A DNA stretch of 64,000 nt from UBA12481 sp942493265 (lineage in GTDB: Bacteria; Bacteroidota; Bacteroidia; Bacteroidales; UBA12481): assembly GCA_942493265.1 (NCBI GenBank), contig OW818688.1, positions 3,906,001 through 3,970,000 on the forward strand. The letters are read 5' to 3'. Below the pieces are notes generated by a model, which saw nothing but the letters and a program-made list of their open reading frames with translations, made no database searches and was not told the DNA's origin. Of this stretch, positions 22,752 through 31,902 are shown piece after piece. Position 1 is the first letter of the stretch. The number at the start of each line of letters is the position of its first letter. The translations under genes and the position numbers were made by a program.

Positions 22752-25394
22752 CTATAACCCGAACCTATATGAGAATTTAACCAATAAGATATCTCGTGGT
22801 TTTATTTCCGTCAGGCTTTTGAAATCCCGTGAAAATGAAAAATCACCGTATGGATCGTAACCGCTACGGCCCTGCGACCACACCAGGAATATTACCGAAC
22901 CTGGGCGGTACTCCCAGCGGACAACCAGGTTTGACTTGAATTCCTTGACATTGAAATCCGGATAGTCAATTGAATAATCAACAACATTATCCTTATTTTC
23001 ATCCACATCACAATATGCATCAGCCGGATAGCAAACAAGCTGATCGGCAGTATACGAATGAAACCGGTCAGCGTATTCATTCGCCATGGGGTCAGTCACA
23101 TATTTCAGATCGCTGAACAGACCGGATGCCATGAAAGGCTGTCCCCAGTATTGAATCGTCAGGGTTGGAGTCAGCGTGAGGTTAACGCGTAAAGATATCC
23201 CCAGAACAGTTTGGTTGATCGATCCGAAAACATACCGGTCTTCACTACCGAATGAAGATTGCTGAATGTACTGCAGATTTGAAAAGCTGGAAGTGAAATT
23301 TGGCGACAAACTGATTGACAATGCATTGATTGGTTTATAGTTAACCGAAAGCTGCATCCCCTGCATCGAACCATGTCCTTCAGCGGCCTGATAGCCATAA
23401 CCGTTTACGGTCATGCTGAGTTTTTTTCTTTGGTCAGTGCCGACATAAATCCACGGCTGAATTCTTCCGGGAGTTCTGAAAGCCGGTCCGCCGCGCAGGA
23501 GAGAAGTTTCGACACCCTGAGTATCCCAGTTTAAACCGGCCCCAAGCTCCCAAAGATTTTTAAATGAGACATTTCCATTGATATTACCTCCATAACCCTG
23601 ATAGTTGGCTCCAAAATCGAAACCTGCCCAGTGGTTGGTGTTGAGGTTGATCGACCGGATAATCCAGAAGGGTTTGGTAAACCGGTATCCGGCCCAGAAG
23701 ATCGGCAGGATATTATCGGCAGAGCGCATATACCCGACATCATTGAGTTCAACTCCGGGAGTTTTCCAGGAAAGGAACCAACCCCATTGGAACGGGGAGT
23801 TTCCAAGCTTACCGAAGAACAGGGTTCCGCCATTGCCGAAAAGGGAAGTCCGGGTGGTATCAAGATGAATATGAGACACATCCGGCCGCTGATAATATCG
23901 GGCCGATGATAATTGCGTTTGCAGGATAGCCCCCGGCGTACCGTTTACCTGGCTGATATAGGTTTTCGCCATCAGCATATAGGACTTATCTTTAAAATAT
24001 TGAGTAAAATCAACCCCGGCGGTATAAGCTCCTGAATGGAGATCATCCATCGTGGTTTCATCCAGTTTCCGGTTTGTTGAGGTGATCATACCGGAGATCA
24101 CCGTATTACCGTCATTCATATCTTTTCGCACCGTTCCGATGAGGTAATTGGTGAGCGGTTCAACGGTTTCATATCTTTTATCGCCGACCAGATCGATTTC
24201 GGCCCGCTCCTCAGCGGCAACACTTTCCAGTAAGCCAATGGACCATCCGTTTTCCGTGCGGCCCGAGATTTTTGCCGCACCCAGAATTCTGCTGAATTCC
24301 GGCACTTTGGCAAACTCTCCGTCATTCAACCCCGGATACCGCTGCGGCCTGCGCCCCACGCGGCGGGTATAAAACAGGTTTTCATTGGCCAGGTCGCCGT
24401 CACCAAGCATCAGCGGCATACTCAGGATATTCCGGCCTTCCACAAAGAACGGCCTCTTTTCTTCAAAAAAGGTTTCAAAAGCCGAAAGATTAACCTCGGA
24501 AGGATCGGCCTCAACCTGTCCGAAATCGGGGTTAACGGTCAGATCCACAGTAAGGTTGTTCGTAACTCCGATCTTTGCATCCAGTCCGGCTGAATATTTA
24601 AAATCCTTTCCGGTTGCATAAGGATTCCCCTCCTCTTTTTCAAACTTTTCGCCCGAAACAACAGTGTAAGGGGTCAGGTCGATCTGTCGCCTGGGCTTGA
24701 TATCATTGATCCCGGTGAGTTCACCATACAGATGAACCGATCCGGGGGCATTACGCGGAATGTGCTGCCATTGTGATAATTCACCCTTCCGGAAAATATA
24801 CCGGTAGGCCTGGATTCCCCATGTTTTATTTTCCTTATCGCTGAAGCGAAGCTGACTGAGCGGTATCCGCATTTCAGCGGTCCATCCCTTGTCATTAATG
24901 GAAGCTGCTGAATACCAGTTCGGATCCCAGGTTTTGTCCTCCGCCATACCGTCATTCGAAGTAACCATATCCATTTTCGCACCACTCGCACTGATAAAAA
25001 AACCAAATGAGGTTCTTTTATCAAAATAGCTGTCCACGTCGATACCCACCATGTCCCCGTCGATGTCATCCCTACGGGCTAACCGCCGGGAAATGCTGTC
25101 GGGACTGGAATCGTAGCACCAAAACGCCACATAAAGGTTATTATCATCATAGGTAATCACAAACTCGGTAGTTTGCGAGGGAGCTTTTCCTTCATAGGGC
25201 TCATGTTGAACAAACTGTCCCCCTTTTTCGGCCGTCTGCCAGAAAGCTTCATCCAGACGACCGTCGATCACCGGGAGTTGCTGCCTGAGTTTTACAGCCT
25301 GGTACTGCCGTTTGGCAGTTGTCGTAACTTCCTGACTAACTGCTAGGCTGACAGTAAGAAAGGCAGTGATGACAAGCGTAATTGCTAATTTCAT
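22752..25394 (-). CDS. DUF5916 outer-membrane protein with CBM9-like N-terminal domain
   Basis: 880 residues with a signal peptide (near LAVSQ). The N-terminal domain (about 35-240; LPVIDGRLDEAFWQTAE, YAFW-type strands, DDIDGDMVGIDVD) is the CBM9/DOMON-like module linked to DUF5916. The remainder (PDFGQVEADPSEVNLSAFET, EEKRPFFVEGRNIL) is the DUF5916 beta-rich domain, probably an outer-membrane barrel ending in aromatic F-x-Y-R-F-G-L. Function is unknown to me; metal- or glycan-related uptake has been suggested from context elsewhere. It stands alone here. Confidence 0.88.
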   Translation of the reverse strand: MKLAITLVITAFLTVSLAVSQEVTTTAKRQYQAVKLRQQLPVIDGRLDEAFWQTAEKGGQFVQHEPYEGKAPSQTTEFVITYDDNNLYVAFWCYDSSPDSISRRLARRDDIDGDMVGIDVDSYFDKRTSFGFFISASGAKMDMVTSNDGMAEDKTWDPNWYSAASINDKGWTAEMRIPLSQLRFSDKENKTWGIQAYRYIFRKGELSQWQHIPRNAPGSVHLYGELTGINDIKPRRQIDLTPYTVVSGEKFEKEEGNPYATGKDFKYSAGLDAKIGVTNNLTVDLTVNPDFGQVEADPSEVNLSAFETFFEEKRPFFVEGRNILSMPLMLGDGDLANENLFYTRRVGRRPQRYPGLNDGEFAKVPEFSRILGAAKISGRTENGWSIGLLESVAAEERAEIDLVGDKRYETVEPLTNYLIGTVRKDMNDGNTVISGMITSTNRKLDETTMDDLHSGAYTAGVDFTQYFKDKSYMLMAKTYISQVNGTPGAILQTQLSSARYYQRPDVSHIHLDTTRTSLFGNGGTLFFGKLGNSPFQWGWFLSWKTPGVELNDVGYMRSADNILPIFWAGYRFTKPFWIIRSINLNTNHWAGFDFGANYQGYGGNINGNVSFKNLWELGAGLNWDTQGVETSLLRGGPAFRTPGRIQPWIYVGTDQRKKLSMTVNGYGYQAAEGHGSMQGMQLSVNYKPINALSISLSPNFTSSFSNLQYIQQSSFGSEDRYVFGSINQTVLGISLRVNLTLTPTLTIQYWGQPFMASGLFSDLKYVTDPMANEYADRFHSYTADQLVCYPADAYCDVDENKDNVVDYSIDYPDFNVKEFKSNLVVRWEYRPGSVIFLVWSQGRSGYDPYGDFSFSRDFKSLTEIKPRDILLVKFSYRFGL

Positions 25395-25480
25395 TGTTTG
25401 GTTTGGGTTAATTTCTGCACATAAGACGAGTGAACGTAGCGAAATGCTACAGTTGGAGGAAAATAAATTGAAGGAGGGTG

Positions 25481-25808
25481 GACCTCCCCCTGCCCCCTCC
25501 TTAGAAAGGAGGGGGTAACGAGCAATGGGATCACTTAATGGTAAGCCCGGCAGACCTCCCCCTCCCCCCTCCTTAGGAAGGAGGGGGTAACGAGCTTCGG
25601 GATCACTTATTAGTAAGCCCGGCAGACCTCCCCCTTCCCCCTCCTTAAAAAGGAGGGGGTAACGAGCTTCGGGATCAGTTAACAGAAAGCCCTGCCATTG
25701 AAATACCCCCCTCCTTTCTAAGGAGGGGGCAGGGGGAGGTCTGGCATAGCCGTAAATCCAGCAGTTGTCATACCCCCCTCCTTCCTAAGGAGGGGGCAGG
25801 GGGAGGTC
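25481..25808. repeat. Cluster of five CCTCCCCC palindromic repeats (3 direct, 2 inverted)
   Basis: Each unit holds GACCTCCCCCTNCCCCCTCCTT followed by its near-complement AAGGAGGGGG, then a unique spacer. Three units start at 25481, 25553 and 25625 (72-bp period, spacer TAACGAGC...GCCCGGCA). Two inverted units start at 25704 and 25771 (67-bp period). The last ~250 bp (from 25553) are nearly identical to 26277-26532 in the same orientation. Each stem could act as a terminator. There is no coding gene in 25395-25850. Confidence 0.92.
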
Positions 25809-25850
25809 TCCAGACAGGGGTAGGCGCCTACTTCTGCCTATCAAAAGTTC

Positions 25851-26231
25851 CTATAGAACACTAAGAATCTGATCGACAACAGCCTGAATATCTGAGGTTA
25901 CCTCTATATTCATAAATCGGAGGACTTGAATATTACAGCTCTTCAGGTATGTTGTCCGTGCGAGATCATACCTGATACCCTCCGGTTCAAAGTGCTGTAA
26001 ACCATCCAATTCGATTGCTAAACGTTTGGAACAACAGTAAAAATCTAAAATATATCCCCCAACACTATGTTGCCTCTTGAATTTACAGCCCATTAATTGT
26101 TTATTCCGTAATCGGTCCCACAGCATTTCCTCTTCCCTGGTTTCGTGATGTCTCAAATAGCGTCGTTTGCAGGTCATTGCAGGTGAATTGTGAACTTTAT
26201 TCCATTTCATATACCCTGGTTGTTTATGCAT
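25851..26231 (-). CDS. DUF559 endonuclease-like protein (Vsr/PD-(D/E)XK fold)
   Basis: About 126 residues from 26231 (a start at 26210 is also possible). HHETREEEMLWDRLRNKQL, CKFKRQHSVGGYILDFYC and LAIELDGLQHFE are the DUF559 blocks; D in DFYC and the E-x-D pair fit a PD-(D/E)XK/Vsr-type nuclease core. The open frame extends upstream to 26402 but that part is pure repeat sequence (VIPKLVTPSFLRRGKGEV encoded twice) and is not taken as protein. The gene is bracketed by two near-identical repeat cassettes. Whether it acts on them is unknown. Confidence 0.85.
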   Translation of the reverse strand: MHKQPGYMKWNKVHNSPAMTCKRRYLRHHETREEEMLWDRLRNKQLMGCKFKRQHSVGGYILDFYCCSKRLAIELDGLQHFEPEGIRYDLARTTYLKSCNIQVLRFMNIEVTSDIQAVVDQILSVL

Positions 26232-26276
26232 ATAGATGCGGAAACAGGGATAGAATGGAAAAATGGGGACACAATT

Positions 26277-26532
26277 GACCTCCCCCTTCCCCCTCCTTAG
26301 GAAGGAGGGGGTAACGAGCTTCGGGATCACTTGATAGTAAGCCCGGCAGACCTCCCCCTTCCCCCTCCTTAAAAAGGAGGGGGTAACGAGCTTCGGGATC
26401 ACTTAACAGTAAACCCTGCCATTGAAATACCCCCCTCCTTCCTAAGGAGGGGGCAGGGGGAGGTCTGGCATAGCCGTAAATCCAGCAGTTGTAATACCCC
26501 CCTCCTTTCTAAGGAGGGGGAAGGGGGAGGTC
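26277..26532. repeat. Second cluster of CCTCCCCC palindromic repeats (2 direct, 2 inverted)
   Basis: Direct units start at 26277 and 26349, inverted units at 26428 and 26495, with the same 72- and 67-bp periods and nearly the same spacers as 25553-25808. The last base pairs form the stop codon of the neighbouring aminotransferase (TGA from TTTGACC). Together with the other cluster it frames the DUF559 gene as two ~250-bp direct repeats. Confidence 0.92.
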
Positions 26533-27682
26533 AAAGCGCAGCTCCAATCCCCGCCCCTCCTACAAATTCATACCCACACCCCCTGAGCCCGCTCTCAATT
26601 GCGCTCATGGTGGTAACAATATCACCCTGGTTGACAGAGCCCATATGGCCGATGCGGAAATATTGATCCTTGATTTCAGGCAATAACCCTCCGGCGAGAA
26701 TAACCCCGGCTTCATTGATCAGAGGCAGAAGCTGGCCACCCGTTATACCCGCCGGATAGAGAGGTGCCGAAAGGGTGTTGGAAGCAATTGCATCATTTAA
26801 CGGCACCTGACCGAGTCCAAGCGCCCGGATACCTGCCCGGAAAGCCTTTCCGGTTTTGTGATGTCTGGCAAATCTCGCCTCAAGCCCCTCTTTAAGAATA
26901 AGTTGAAGACTGACCTCAAGAGCTGCCACCAGGTTAACCGCAGGAGTTCCAAAATAGGAAGGTTTCCGGTTCGAGTAGGCGTTCATGATCGGCAGCCAGT
27001 TCGACCAATCTGAATAGTAACTGCCAACCGGAGTGGTCCGGTTTTTCCATGCGGCTATAGCCTCAGGGGAAGCCACCAGCAGGGCAAGTCCCGGAGGTAC
27101 ACCAATGGCTTTCTGGGAGGCGGTAAAAACAATGTCAATCCCCCACTCTTCCTGGCGAATCTCCTCGCCGGCAACGGAGCAAACCCCGTCGAGCACCGTG
27201 AGGACACCATATTTCTTACCCAGCAGACCCATTGGAACCGGGTCAACTAAAACAGCCGTTGAAGTATCTACATGTGTAAATGTCAATAACTTATAATGGC
27301 CTCTCCTGAGTTCCTCCTCGATCCGGTCCGGATGGACCACACCGCCGGTTTCCGCTTTTAAGATTTTTACCTCAGCACCATACCGGGTCAGGATATCGGC
27401 GAACCGGTCCCCAAAATAGCCGGTGGAAATCACCAGTGCACGATCACCGCGTTCAATCAGGTTTGCTGCTGCGGTATCCATGCCCAGGGTGCCCGAGCCG
27501 GCAAGGATAAATGGCTGTCCGGCAGGACATTGCCAAACACTTTTCATCATATCCAGTGAATGTCCGAACGTTTCAATAAAATTCGGAGCCACATGACTGG
27601 TTGTTGCACTGCCCATTGCCCTCAGTACTGAAGGTTCGAACTCTATGGGACCGGGAATCATCAGGAGTTTGCGCGATTTCAT
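26531..27682 (-). CDS. Alanine--glyoxylate / serine--pyruvate type class V aminotransferase
   Basis: 383 residues. LLMIPGPIEFEPSVLRAMG, LAGSGTLGMDTAAANLI, VLTVLDGVCSVAGEE and FTASQKAIGVPPGLAL (PLP lysine K191) are AGT-family blocks. It transfers an amino group, classically from alanine or serine to glyoxylate, in the cytoplasm. It follows the aldolase gene by 6 bp. That aldolase would generate glyoxylate, so the two make a sensible pair. The stop codon is formed by the abutting repeat, so the native C-terminus may have been altered slightly (ends GGAGIGAAL). Confidence 0.88.
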   Translation of the reverse strand: MKSRKLLMIPGPIEFEPSVLRAMGSATTSHVAPNFIETFGHSLDMMKSVWQCPAGQPFILAGSGTLGMDTAAANLIERGDRALVISTGYFGDRFADILTRYGAEVKILKAETGGVVHPDRIEEELRRGHYKLLTFTHVDTSTAVLVDPVPMGLLGKKYGVLTVLDGVCSVAGEEIRQEEWGIDIVFTASQKAIGVPPGLALLVASPEAIAAWKNRTTPVGSYYSDWSNWLPIMNAYSNRKPSYFGTPAVNLVAALEVSLQLILKEGLEARFARHHKTGKAFRAGIRALGLGQVPLNDAIASNTLSAPLYPAGITGGQLLPLINEAGVILAGGLLPEIKDQYFRIGHMGSVNQGDIVTTMSAIESGLRGCGYEFVGGAGIGAAL

Positions 27683-27688
27683 TTAATA

Positions 27689-28573
27689 TCAGTTAATAGC
27701 TTCATTCAGAAGGGTTTTGATCTGGATTTTTATCGGTTCCGATAAAGGCAGGATGGGCTCCCGGCAGGGACCTCCGTACAATCCGAGCTGATCCATCGCT
27801 GACTTGAGGGCCGGGATCCCCTGATCGCGGGTGATCATATTATTCAGGCGGATAATACTATGCTGTTTATGTGCGGCACTCTTAAGGTCTCCCGCCAAAA
27901 ATTTATTTTGAATTTCGATACACTGTTCCGGTACGATGTTGGCGCTGGCGAGAATCCCGCCCACAGCTCCGATGCTCAGGGCCGGCAGCAGAAATCCTGC
28001 TGAACCTGCCAACACCTGGAATCCGGGTTTGGCATAAGCGATGATCTCTCCCATCTTCGCAAGATTGCCACCGGAATCTTTCAGTCCGATAATATTCGGG
28101 TGAGCGGAAATCTCCAGGATGGTTGCTGCAGTCATATCCAGACCGGTACTTGCCGGCATATTATAGATAATGACCGGGATGGTGGATCTATCCGCAATGG
28201 CATGGTAATAGCTGACCAGCGCACCATTCGACATGAGACCTTTATAATAGAAAGGATTGAGCACCACTACCGCATCCGCTCCGGCCCTGGCTGCCAGGCT
28301 GGTCAATTCAACAGCTTCGCGTGTTGACTGGGCGCCCGTACCGGCCAGCATCAGTTTGGATGCCGGAATAGCCTCACGTGCAGCCTCATACACCTCACGC
28401 TTTTCGCTCATCGAGAGCATAACGGTTTCCCCGTTCGAGCCGAGCACCAGAAATCCGGCCAGATCAAACTTGCTCAGCTGAACCAGGTTTGCCTTCATTT
28501 TATCTGTTGCAAGGTCGCCCGATGAATTAAAGGAAGTAGGGATCGGAGGGTAGATGCCTTTCAGGTCGATCAT
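27689..28573 (-). CDS. DapA-superfamily aldolase, 4-hydroxy-2-oxoglutarate aldolase (HOGA)-like
   Basis: 294 residues of the DHDPS/NAL superfamily: GSNGETVMLSMSEKREV, VIIYNMPASTGLDM and IIGLKDSGGNLAKMG with Schiff-base K165. FQVLAGSAGFLLPAL and YGGPCREPILPLS resemble mammalian HOGA1 as I remember it, more than DapA or sialate lyase (which has a GxKxT motif). HOGA cleaves 4-hydroxy-2-oxoglutarate, the hydroxyproline catabolite, to pyruvate and glyoxylate. The aminotransferase downstream could then use the glyoxylate. Alternatives are DapA or another 2-keto acid aldolase. Confidence 0.75.
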   Translation of the reverse strand: MIDLKGIYPPIPTSFNSSGDLATDKMKANLVQLSKFDLAGFLVLGSNGETVMLSMSEKREVYEAAREAIPASKLMLAGTGAQSTREAVELTSLAARAGADAVVVLNPFYYKGLMSNGALVSYYHAIADRSTIPVIIYNMPASTGLDMTAATILEISAHPNIIGLKDSGGNLAKMGEIIAYAKPGFQVLAGSAGFLLPALSIGAVGGILASANIVPEQCIEIQNKFLAGDLKSAAHKQHSIIRLNNMITRDQGIPALKSAMDQLGLYGGPCREPILPLSEPIKIQIKTLLNEAIN

Positions 28574-28670
28574 TTTTCAGGGTGTTAATTGTTCTGCAAA
28601 TTAACTGGTTTTTGGGAGAAATAGTGTGGGAGGAGGGAGGTGCTTTCAAGGGCTCCTCGTGAGAGCGAGG

Positions 28671-28696
28671 CGGTCCCCGCCTTCGCGGGGATGACA
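28671..28696. repeat. TCCCCGCCTTCGCGGGGATGACA repeat copy
   Basis: A short hairpin CCCCGC-CTTC-GCGGGG followed by ATGACA. Similar copies are at 42890-42931 and 54237-54286. It lies in the 234-bp gap between the divergent aldolase and sialidase-like genes, together with one CCTCCCCC unit. Confidence 0.7.
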
Positions 28697-28739
28697 GAAA
28701 AGGGGGCGGTGCGGAGGGACGCGGTGATGTACTGCAGTT

Positions 28740-28781
28740 GAAATACCCCCCTCCTTTCTAAGGAGGGGGCAGGGGGAGGTC
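28740..28781. repeat. Single inverted CCTCCCCC palindrome unit
   Basis: GAAATACCCCCCTCCTTTCT then AAGGAGGGGGCAGGGGGAGGTC: one inverted-orientation unit of the family at 25481-25808, just before the sialidase-like gene. Confidence 0.88.
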
Positions 28782-28807
28782 CCTAACAATTCCCTACCTT
28801 TACCCTA

Positions 28808-29854
28808 ATGAAACACCTGGCCATCCATACCATCATCCTACTGATATTCTGCCACTTTGGCGTGAATGGACAAAATAATCAGGTCGCCCCACCCCGCTTC
28901 AGCAAAATTAAATTCGGGATGATTCTGGATAAGCCGCCGTTTGAACAGTGTCATGCCTCTACCATTGTTTCACTGAACAGGCGGACCCTGATGGCTGCAT
29001 TTTTTGGAGGATCCTATGAAAGTGCGAAGGATGTTAAAATTTGGGGAAGTGTTTTTAAAAGAGGCTATTGGTCTAAGCCTTTTATACTTGCAGATGGGCG
29101 AATCCATGATACCCTTACTTTCCCCTGCTGGAATCCGGTACTGTTTAAATCCTCCAAGGGTATACTTTACCTGTTTTATAAAGTGGGTAAGAATCCCCGG
29201 GAGTGGTTTGGTATGATGAAATCTTCACCTGACAATGGGGTTAGCTGGTCGGAGCCGGTAAGATTGCCGGAGGGTGTGCTCGGACCCGTGCGGAACAAGC
29301 CCGTGGAGCTGAGAAATGGCAAATTGCTTTGTCCCTCCAGCACGGAAACGGATACCCAATGGAAAGCTCAGATGGAAATATTTGATCCCGCTAATAATAC
29401 CTGGCAGATCACCAAAGTCGATCAGGAGAGCGATTATCAGGTTATACAACCCACTATCCTCAACGGTGAGGACTCAACTTTCCGCATTCTCTGCCGAAGC
29501 AAAAGCAATTCTGTGATCACCTCATTATCTGCAGATAACGGCAAAACCTGGAGTCCGTTTTCCCCGCTTAACCTTCCGAATCCCAACTCCGGGATCGATG
29601 GATTAACATTGCCCGATGACTCGCATCTTTTAGTTTATAACCCGCTCTTAAGCGGTAAGGAATGGGTCAACGGCCGCAATCAGCTGAATCTGGCCTGGTC
29701 GGCCGATGGTTTGAACTGGCAGGATATCCTGACACTCGAAAGAGAGGAAACCGGCGAATTCAGCTACCCGGCTATCATCCGGGCTGCAGATAACAGGATA
29801 TATATTACGTATACTTACAACAGGGTGCAGATTAAGTACTGGGTGATTAAGTGA
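28808..29854 (+). CDS. Exo-alpha-sialidase-like protein (BNR/Asp-box propeller), secreted
   Basis: 348 residues with a signal peptide (near VNGQ). The sequence fits the BNR-repeat neuraminidase-like propeller: CHASTIVSLNRRTLMAAFFG, CWNPVLFKSSKGILYLFYK, and Asp-box-like turns SSPDNGVSW, SADNGKTW and SADGLNW, with GPVRNKPVELRNGKLLCPSS. True GH33 sialidases have an Arg triad; the FRIP motif is not evident, so the enzyme may act on another sugar. It complements the GH20/GH29 unit. The stop codon is immediately followed by a repeat unit. Confidence 0.78.
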   Translation: MKHLAIHTIILLIFCHFGVNGQNNQVAPPRFSKIKFGMILDKPPFEQCHASTIVSLNRRTLMAAFFGGSYESAKDVKIWGSVFKRGYWSKPFILADGRIHDTLTFPCWNPVLFKSSKGILYLFYKVGKNPREWFGMMKSSPDNGVSWSEPVRLPEGVLGPVRNKPVELRNGKLLCPSSTETDTQWKAQMEIFDPANNTWQITKVDQESDYQVIQPTILNGEDSTFRILCRSKSNSVITSLSADNGKTWSPFSPLNLPNPNSGIDGLTLPDDSHLLVYNPLLSGKEWVNGRNQLNLAWSADGLNWQDILTLEREETGEFSYPAIIRAADNRIYITYTYNRVQIKYWVIK

Positions 29855-29971
29855 GACCTCCCCCTTCCCCCTCCTTAGAAAGGAGGGGGTAACGAGCTTC
29901 GGGATCACTTAGCAGTAATACTGGCAGGTGAAATACCCCCCTCCTTTCTAAGGAGGGGGAAGGGGGAGGTC
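29855..29971. repeat. Pair of CCTCCCCC palindrome units (direct + inverted)
   Basis: A direct unit begins at 29855, the base after the sialidase-like stop codon, with the spacer TAACGAGCTTCGGGATCACTT. An inverted unit ends at 29971. As a pair it forms one large inverted repeat of ~117 bp, like a BIME of enterobacterial REP elements. It probably serves as terminator for the sialidase-like gene. The remaining bases to 30143 hold the asnB promoter. Confidence 0.9.
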
Positions 29972-30111
29972 CTTTGGAAGTCACCTTTCAATCTCTAACT
30001 TTTCCCATTCCATTTCTTCACCATTCTTTACACTCTTCACGTTTTCTTTACAATTCACTTTCATTTTGTAAGCAATTAACTGCATATTCTTTCAATCTCT
30101 CATCATTTAAG

Positions 30112-30119
30112 TACTTTTG
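30112..30119 (+). promoter_or_regulatory. -7 promoter element for asnB
   Basis: TACTTTTG matches TAnnTTTG exactly and lies 24 bp before the asnB start codon. The -33 element is only TTTC-like (about 30090). Confidence 0.45.
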
Positions 30120-30143
30120 CTTCGAATCTATAAACAAAGAGTT

Positions 30144-31805
30144 ATGTGTGGAATTGTTGGTGCATTTGAATTAAAGTTTCCTTCAACGGAATTGAGGACC
30201 CAGGTTTTGGATATGTCGAAAAAAATCCGGCATCGCGGTCCGGACTGGTCCGGTATATATTGCGGCGAAAAAGCGATCCTTGCCCATGAACGGCTTTCGA
30301 TCGTGGATCCGGAATCCGGCCGTCAGCCATTATACAGTGAAGATAAGAAACTGATCCTCGCCGTGAACGGTGAAATCTATAACCATCAGGAAATCAGGTC
30401 GGAAATGAACGGATCCTATCACTTTACCACACATTCCGACTGCGAAGTGATTCTGGCGCTCTACCGTCAGAAAGGGAAAGATTTTCTGGAAGATCTGAGC
30501 GGGATTTTCGCATTTGCGCTGTATGATGAGGAGAAAGACTGCTACCTGATTGCCCGCGACCCCATCGGTATCAACCCGTTATACATGGGATGGGATAAGC
30601 ACGGCCAGTTCTATGTGGCTTCGGAGCTGAAAGCACTTGAAGGGGTATGCAATAAGATTGAAGAATTTCTACCCGGACACTATTATTATAGTCCGGAAGG
30701 CGTGATGAAACCTTGGTACAAAAGGGACTGGACCGAATATGAAACGGTGAAGGACCAAACCACCAGTATTGAGGAGATACACGATGCCCTGGAGAAGGCC
30801 GTACACCGCCAGTTGATGTCGGATGTGCCGTATGGGGTGTTGTTATCCGGCGGACTCGACTCGTCGGTCATATCCGCGATTGCCGCCAAGTATGCCCGCA
30901 AGCGAATTGAATCGGGCGATGAACAGGAAGCCTGGTGGCCACGTTTGCACTCATTTGCGGTAGGATTGGTCGGATCACCCGACCTTGCAGCCGCCCGCAA
31001 GGTCGCCACCCATCTGGATACCGTTCATCATGAAATTCATTTTACGATAGAAGAGGGTCTGGATGCCATCAGGGATGTCATCTATCATATTGAAACATAC
31101 GACGTAACATCCGTCAGGGCGTCAACGCCTATGTACCTGATGGCCAGGGTGATCAAATCCATGGGCATCAAAATGGTACTATCCGGTGAAGGTGCTGATG
31201 AGATTTTCGGAGGATATCTCTATTTTCACAAAGCACCGTCGGCCGAGGCTTTTCACAAGGAAACCGTCCGCAAAATATCCAAACTTCATCTGTACGACTG
31301 TTTAAGGGCCAATAAATCCTTATCCGCCTGGGGAGTGGAAGGACGCGTACCCTTTCTCGACAAGGAGTTCCTGGATGTTGCCATGCGCATCAATCCCGAT
31401 GATAAGATGATCAAAAACGGCCGCATTGAAAAATGGGTGGTGCGGAAAGCTTTCGAATCCTATCTTCCCAAAGAAATAGTGTGGCGCCAGAAAGAACAAT
31501 TCTCTGACGGCGTGGGTTATAGCTGGATCGATACATTGAAAGCCGTTGCCAATGAACGGATTACCGATGAACAGATGGCCTCGGCAGCTTACCGGTTCCA
31601 TGTAAATCCGCCCATGTCGAAAGAAGAATATCTGTACCGTACAATTTTTGAGGAGCATTTTCCTTCGGAACAGGCAGCTGCATGTGTGCCATCGGTTCCA
31701 TCCATTGCCTGCAGCACGGCTGAGGCCCTCGAATGGGATGCCAGCTTCAGGAATAACGCTGACCCATCCGGCAGGGCAGTAAAATCGGTCCACAATCATA
31801 TCTAG
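30144..31805 (+). CDS. asnB: Asparagine synthase (glutamine-hydrolysing)
   Basis: 553 residues. The start at 30144 gives MCGIVGAF, with Cys2 as the N-terminal nucleophile of the glutaminase domain once Met is removed; the longer frame would bury it. Class II glutamine amidotransferase domain about 2-190 (HRGPDWSGIY, VNGEIYNHQEI), then the ATP-pyrophosphatase synthase domain with LLSGGLDSSVI (about 232-242) and LSGEGADEIFGGYLYF. It converts aspartate to asparagine using glutamine and ATP. This is the canonical full-length enzyme, not a lasso-peptide cyclase homologue. The C-terminal ~30 residues are low complexity. Confidence 0.95.
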   Translation: MCGIVGAFELKFPSTELRTQVLDMSKKIRHRGPDWSGIYCGEKAILAHERLSIVDPESGRQPLYSEDKKLILAVNGEIYNHQEIRSEMNGSYHFTTHSDCEVILALYRQKGKDFLEDLSGIFAFALYDEEKDCYLIARDPIGINPLYMGWDKHGQFYVASELKALEGVCNKIEEFLPGHYYYSPEGVMKPWYKRDWTEYETVKDQTTSIEEIHDALEKAVHRQLMSDVPYGVLLSGGLDSSVISAIAAKYARKRIESGDEQEAWWPRLHSFAVGLVGSPDLAAARKVATHLDTVHHEIHFTIEEGLDAIRDVIYHIETYDVTSVRASTPMYLMARVIKSMGIKMVLSGEGADEIFGGYLYFHKAPSAEAFHKETVRKISKLHLYDCLRANKSLSAWGVEGRVPFLDKEFLDVAMRINPDDKMIKNGRIEKWVVRKAFESYLPKEIVWRQKEQFSDGVGYSWIDTLKAVANERITDEQMASAAYRFHVNPPMSKEEYLYRTIFEEHFPSEQAAACVPSVPSIACSTAEALEWDASFRNNADPSGRAVKSVHNHI

Positions 31806-31902
31806 GGCGCGGGAAAATTAGTGGTGGCGACCGGAATTTGGTTTGAAAAAAGATAGTACCTTTTCGAGGTAGAATCTATTTCAACCAAAATTTCGTAAAC
31901 CA

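Noticed and set aside
26232..26402. N-terminal extension of the DUF559 protein
   Set aside because: These codons are pure palindromic repeat, translating to the same VIPKLVTPS segment twice; real start placed after the repeats.
25481..26532. CRISPR array
   Set aside because: The repeats have regular 67- and 72-bp periods, but the spacers are near-identical between copies, the orientation inverts within clusters, and no cas genes are present.
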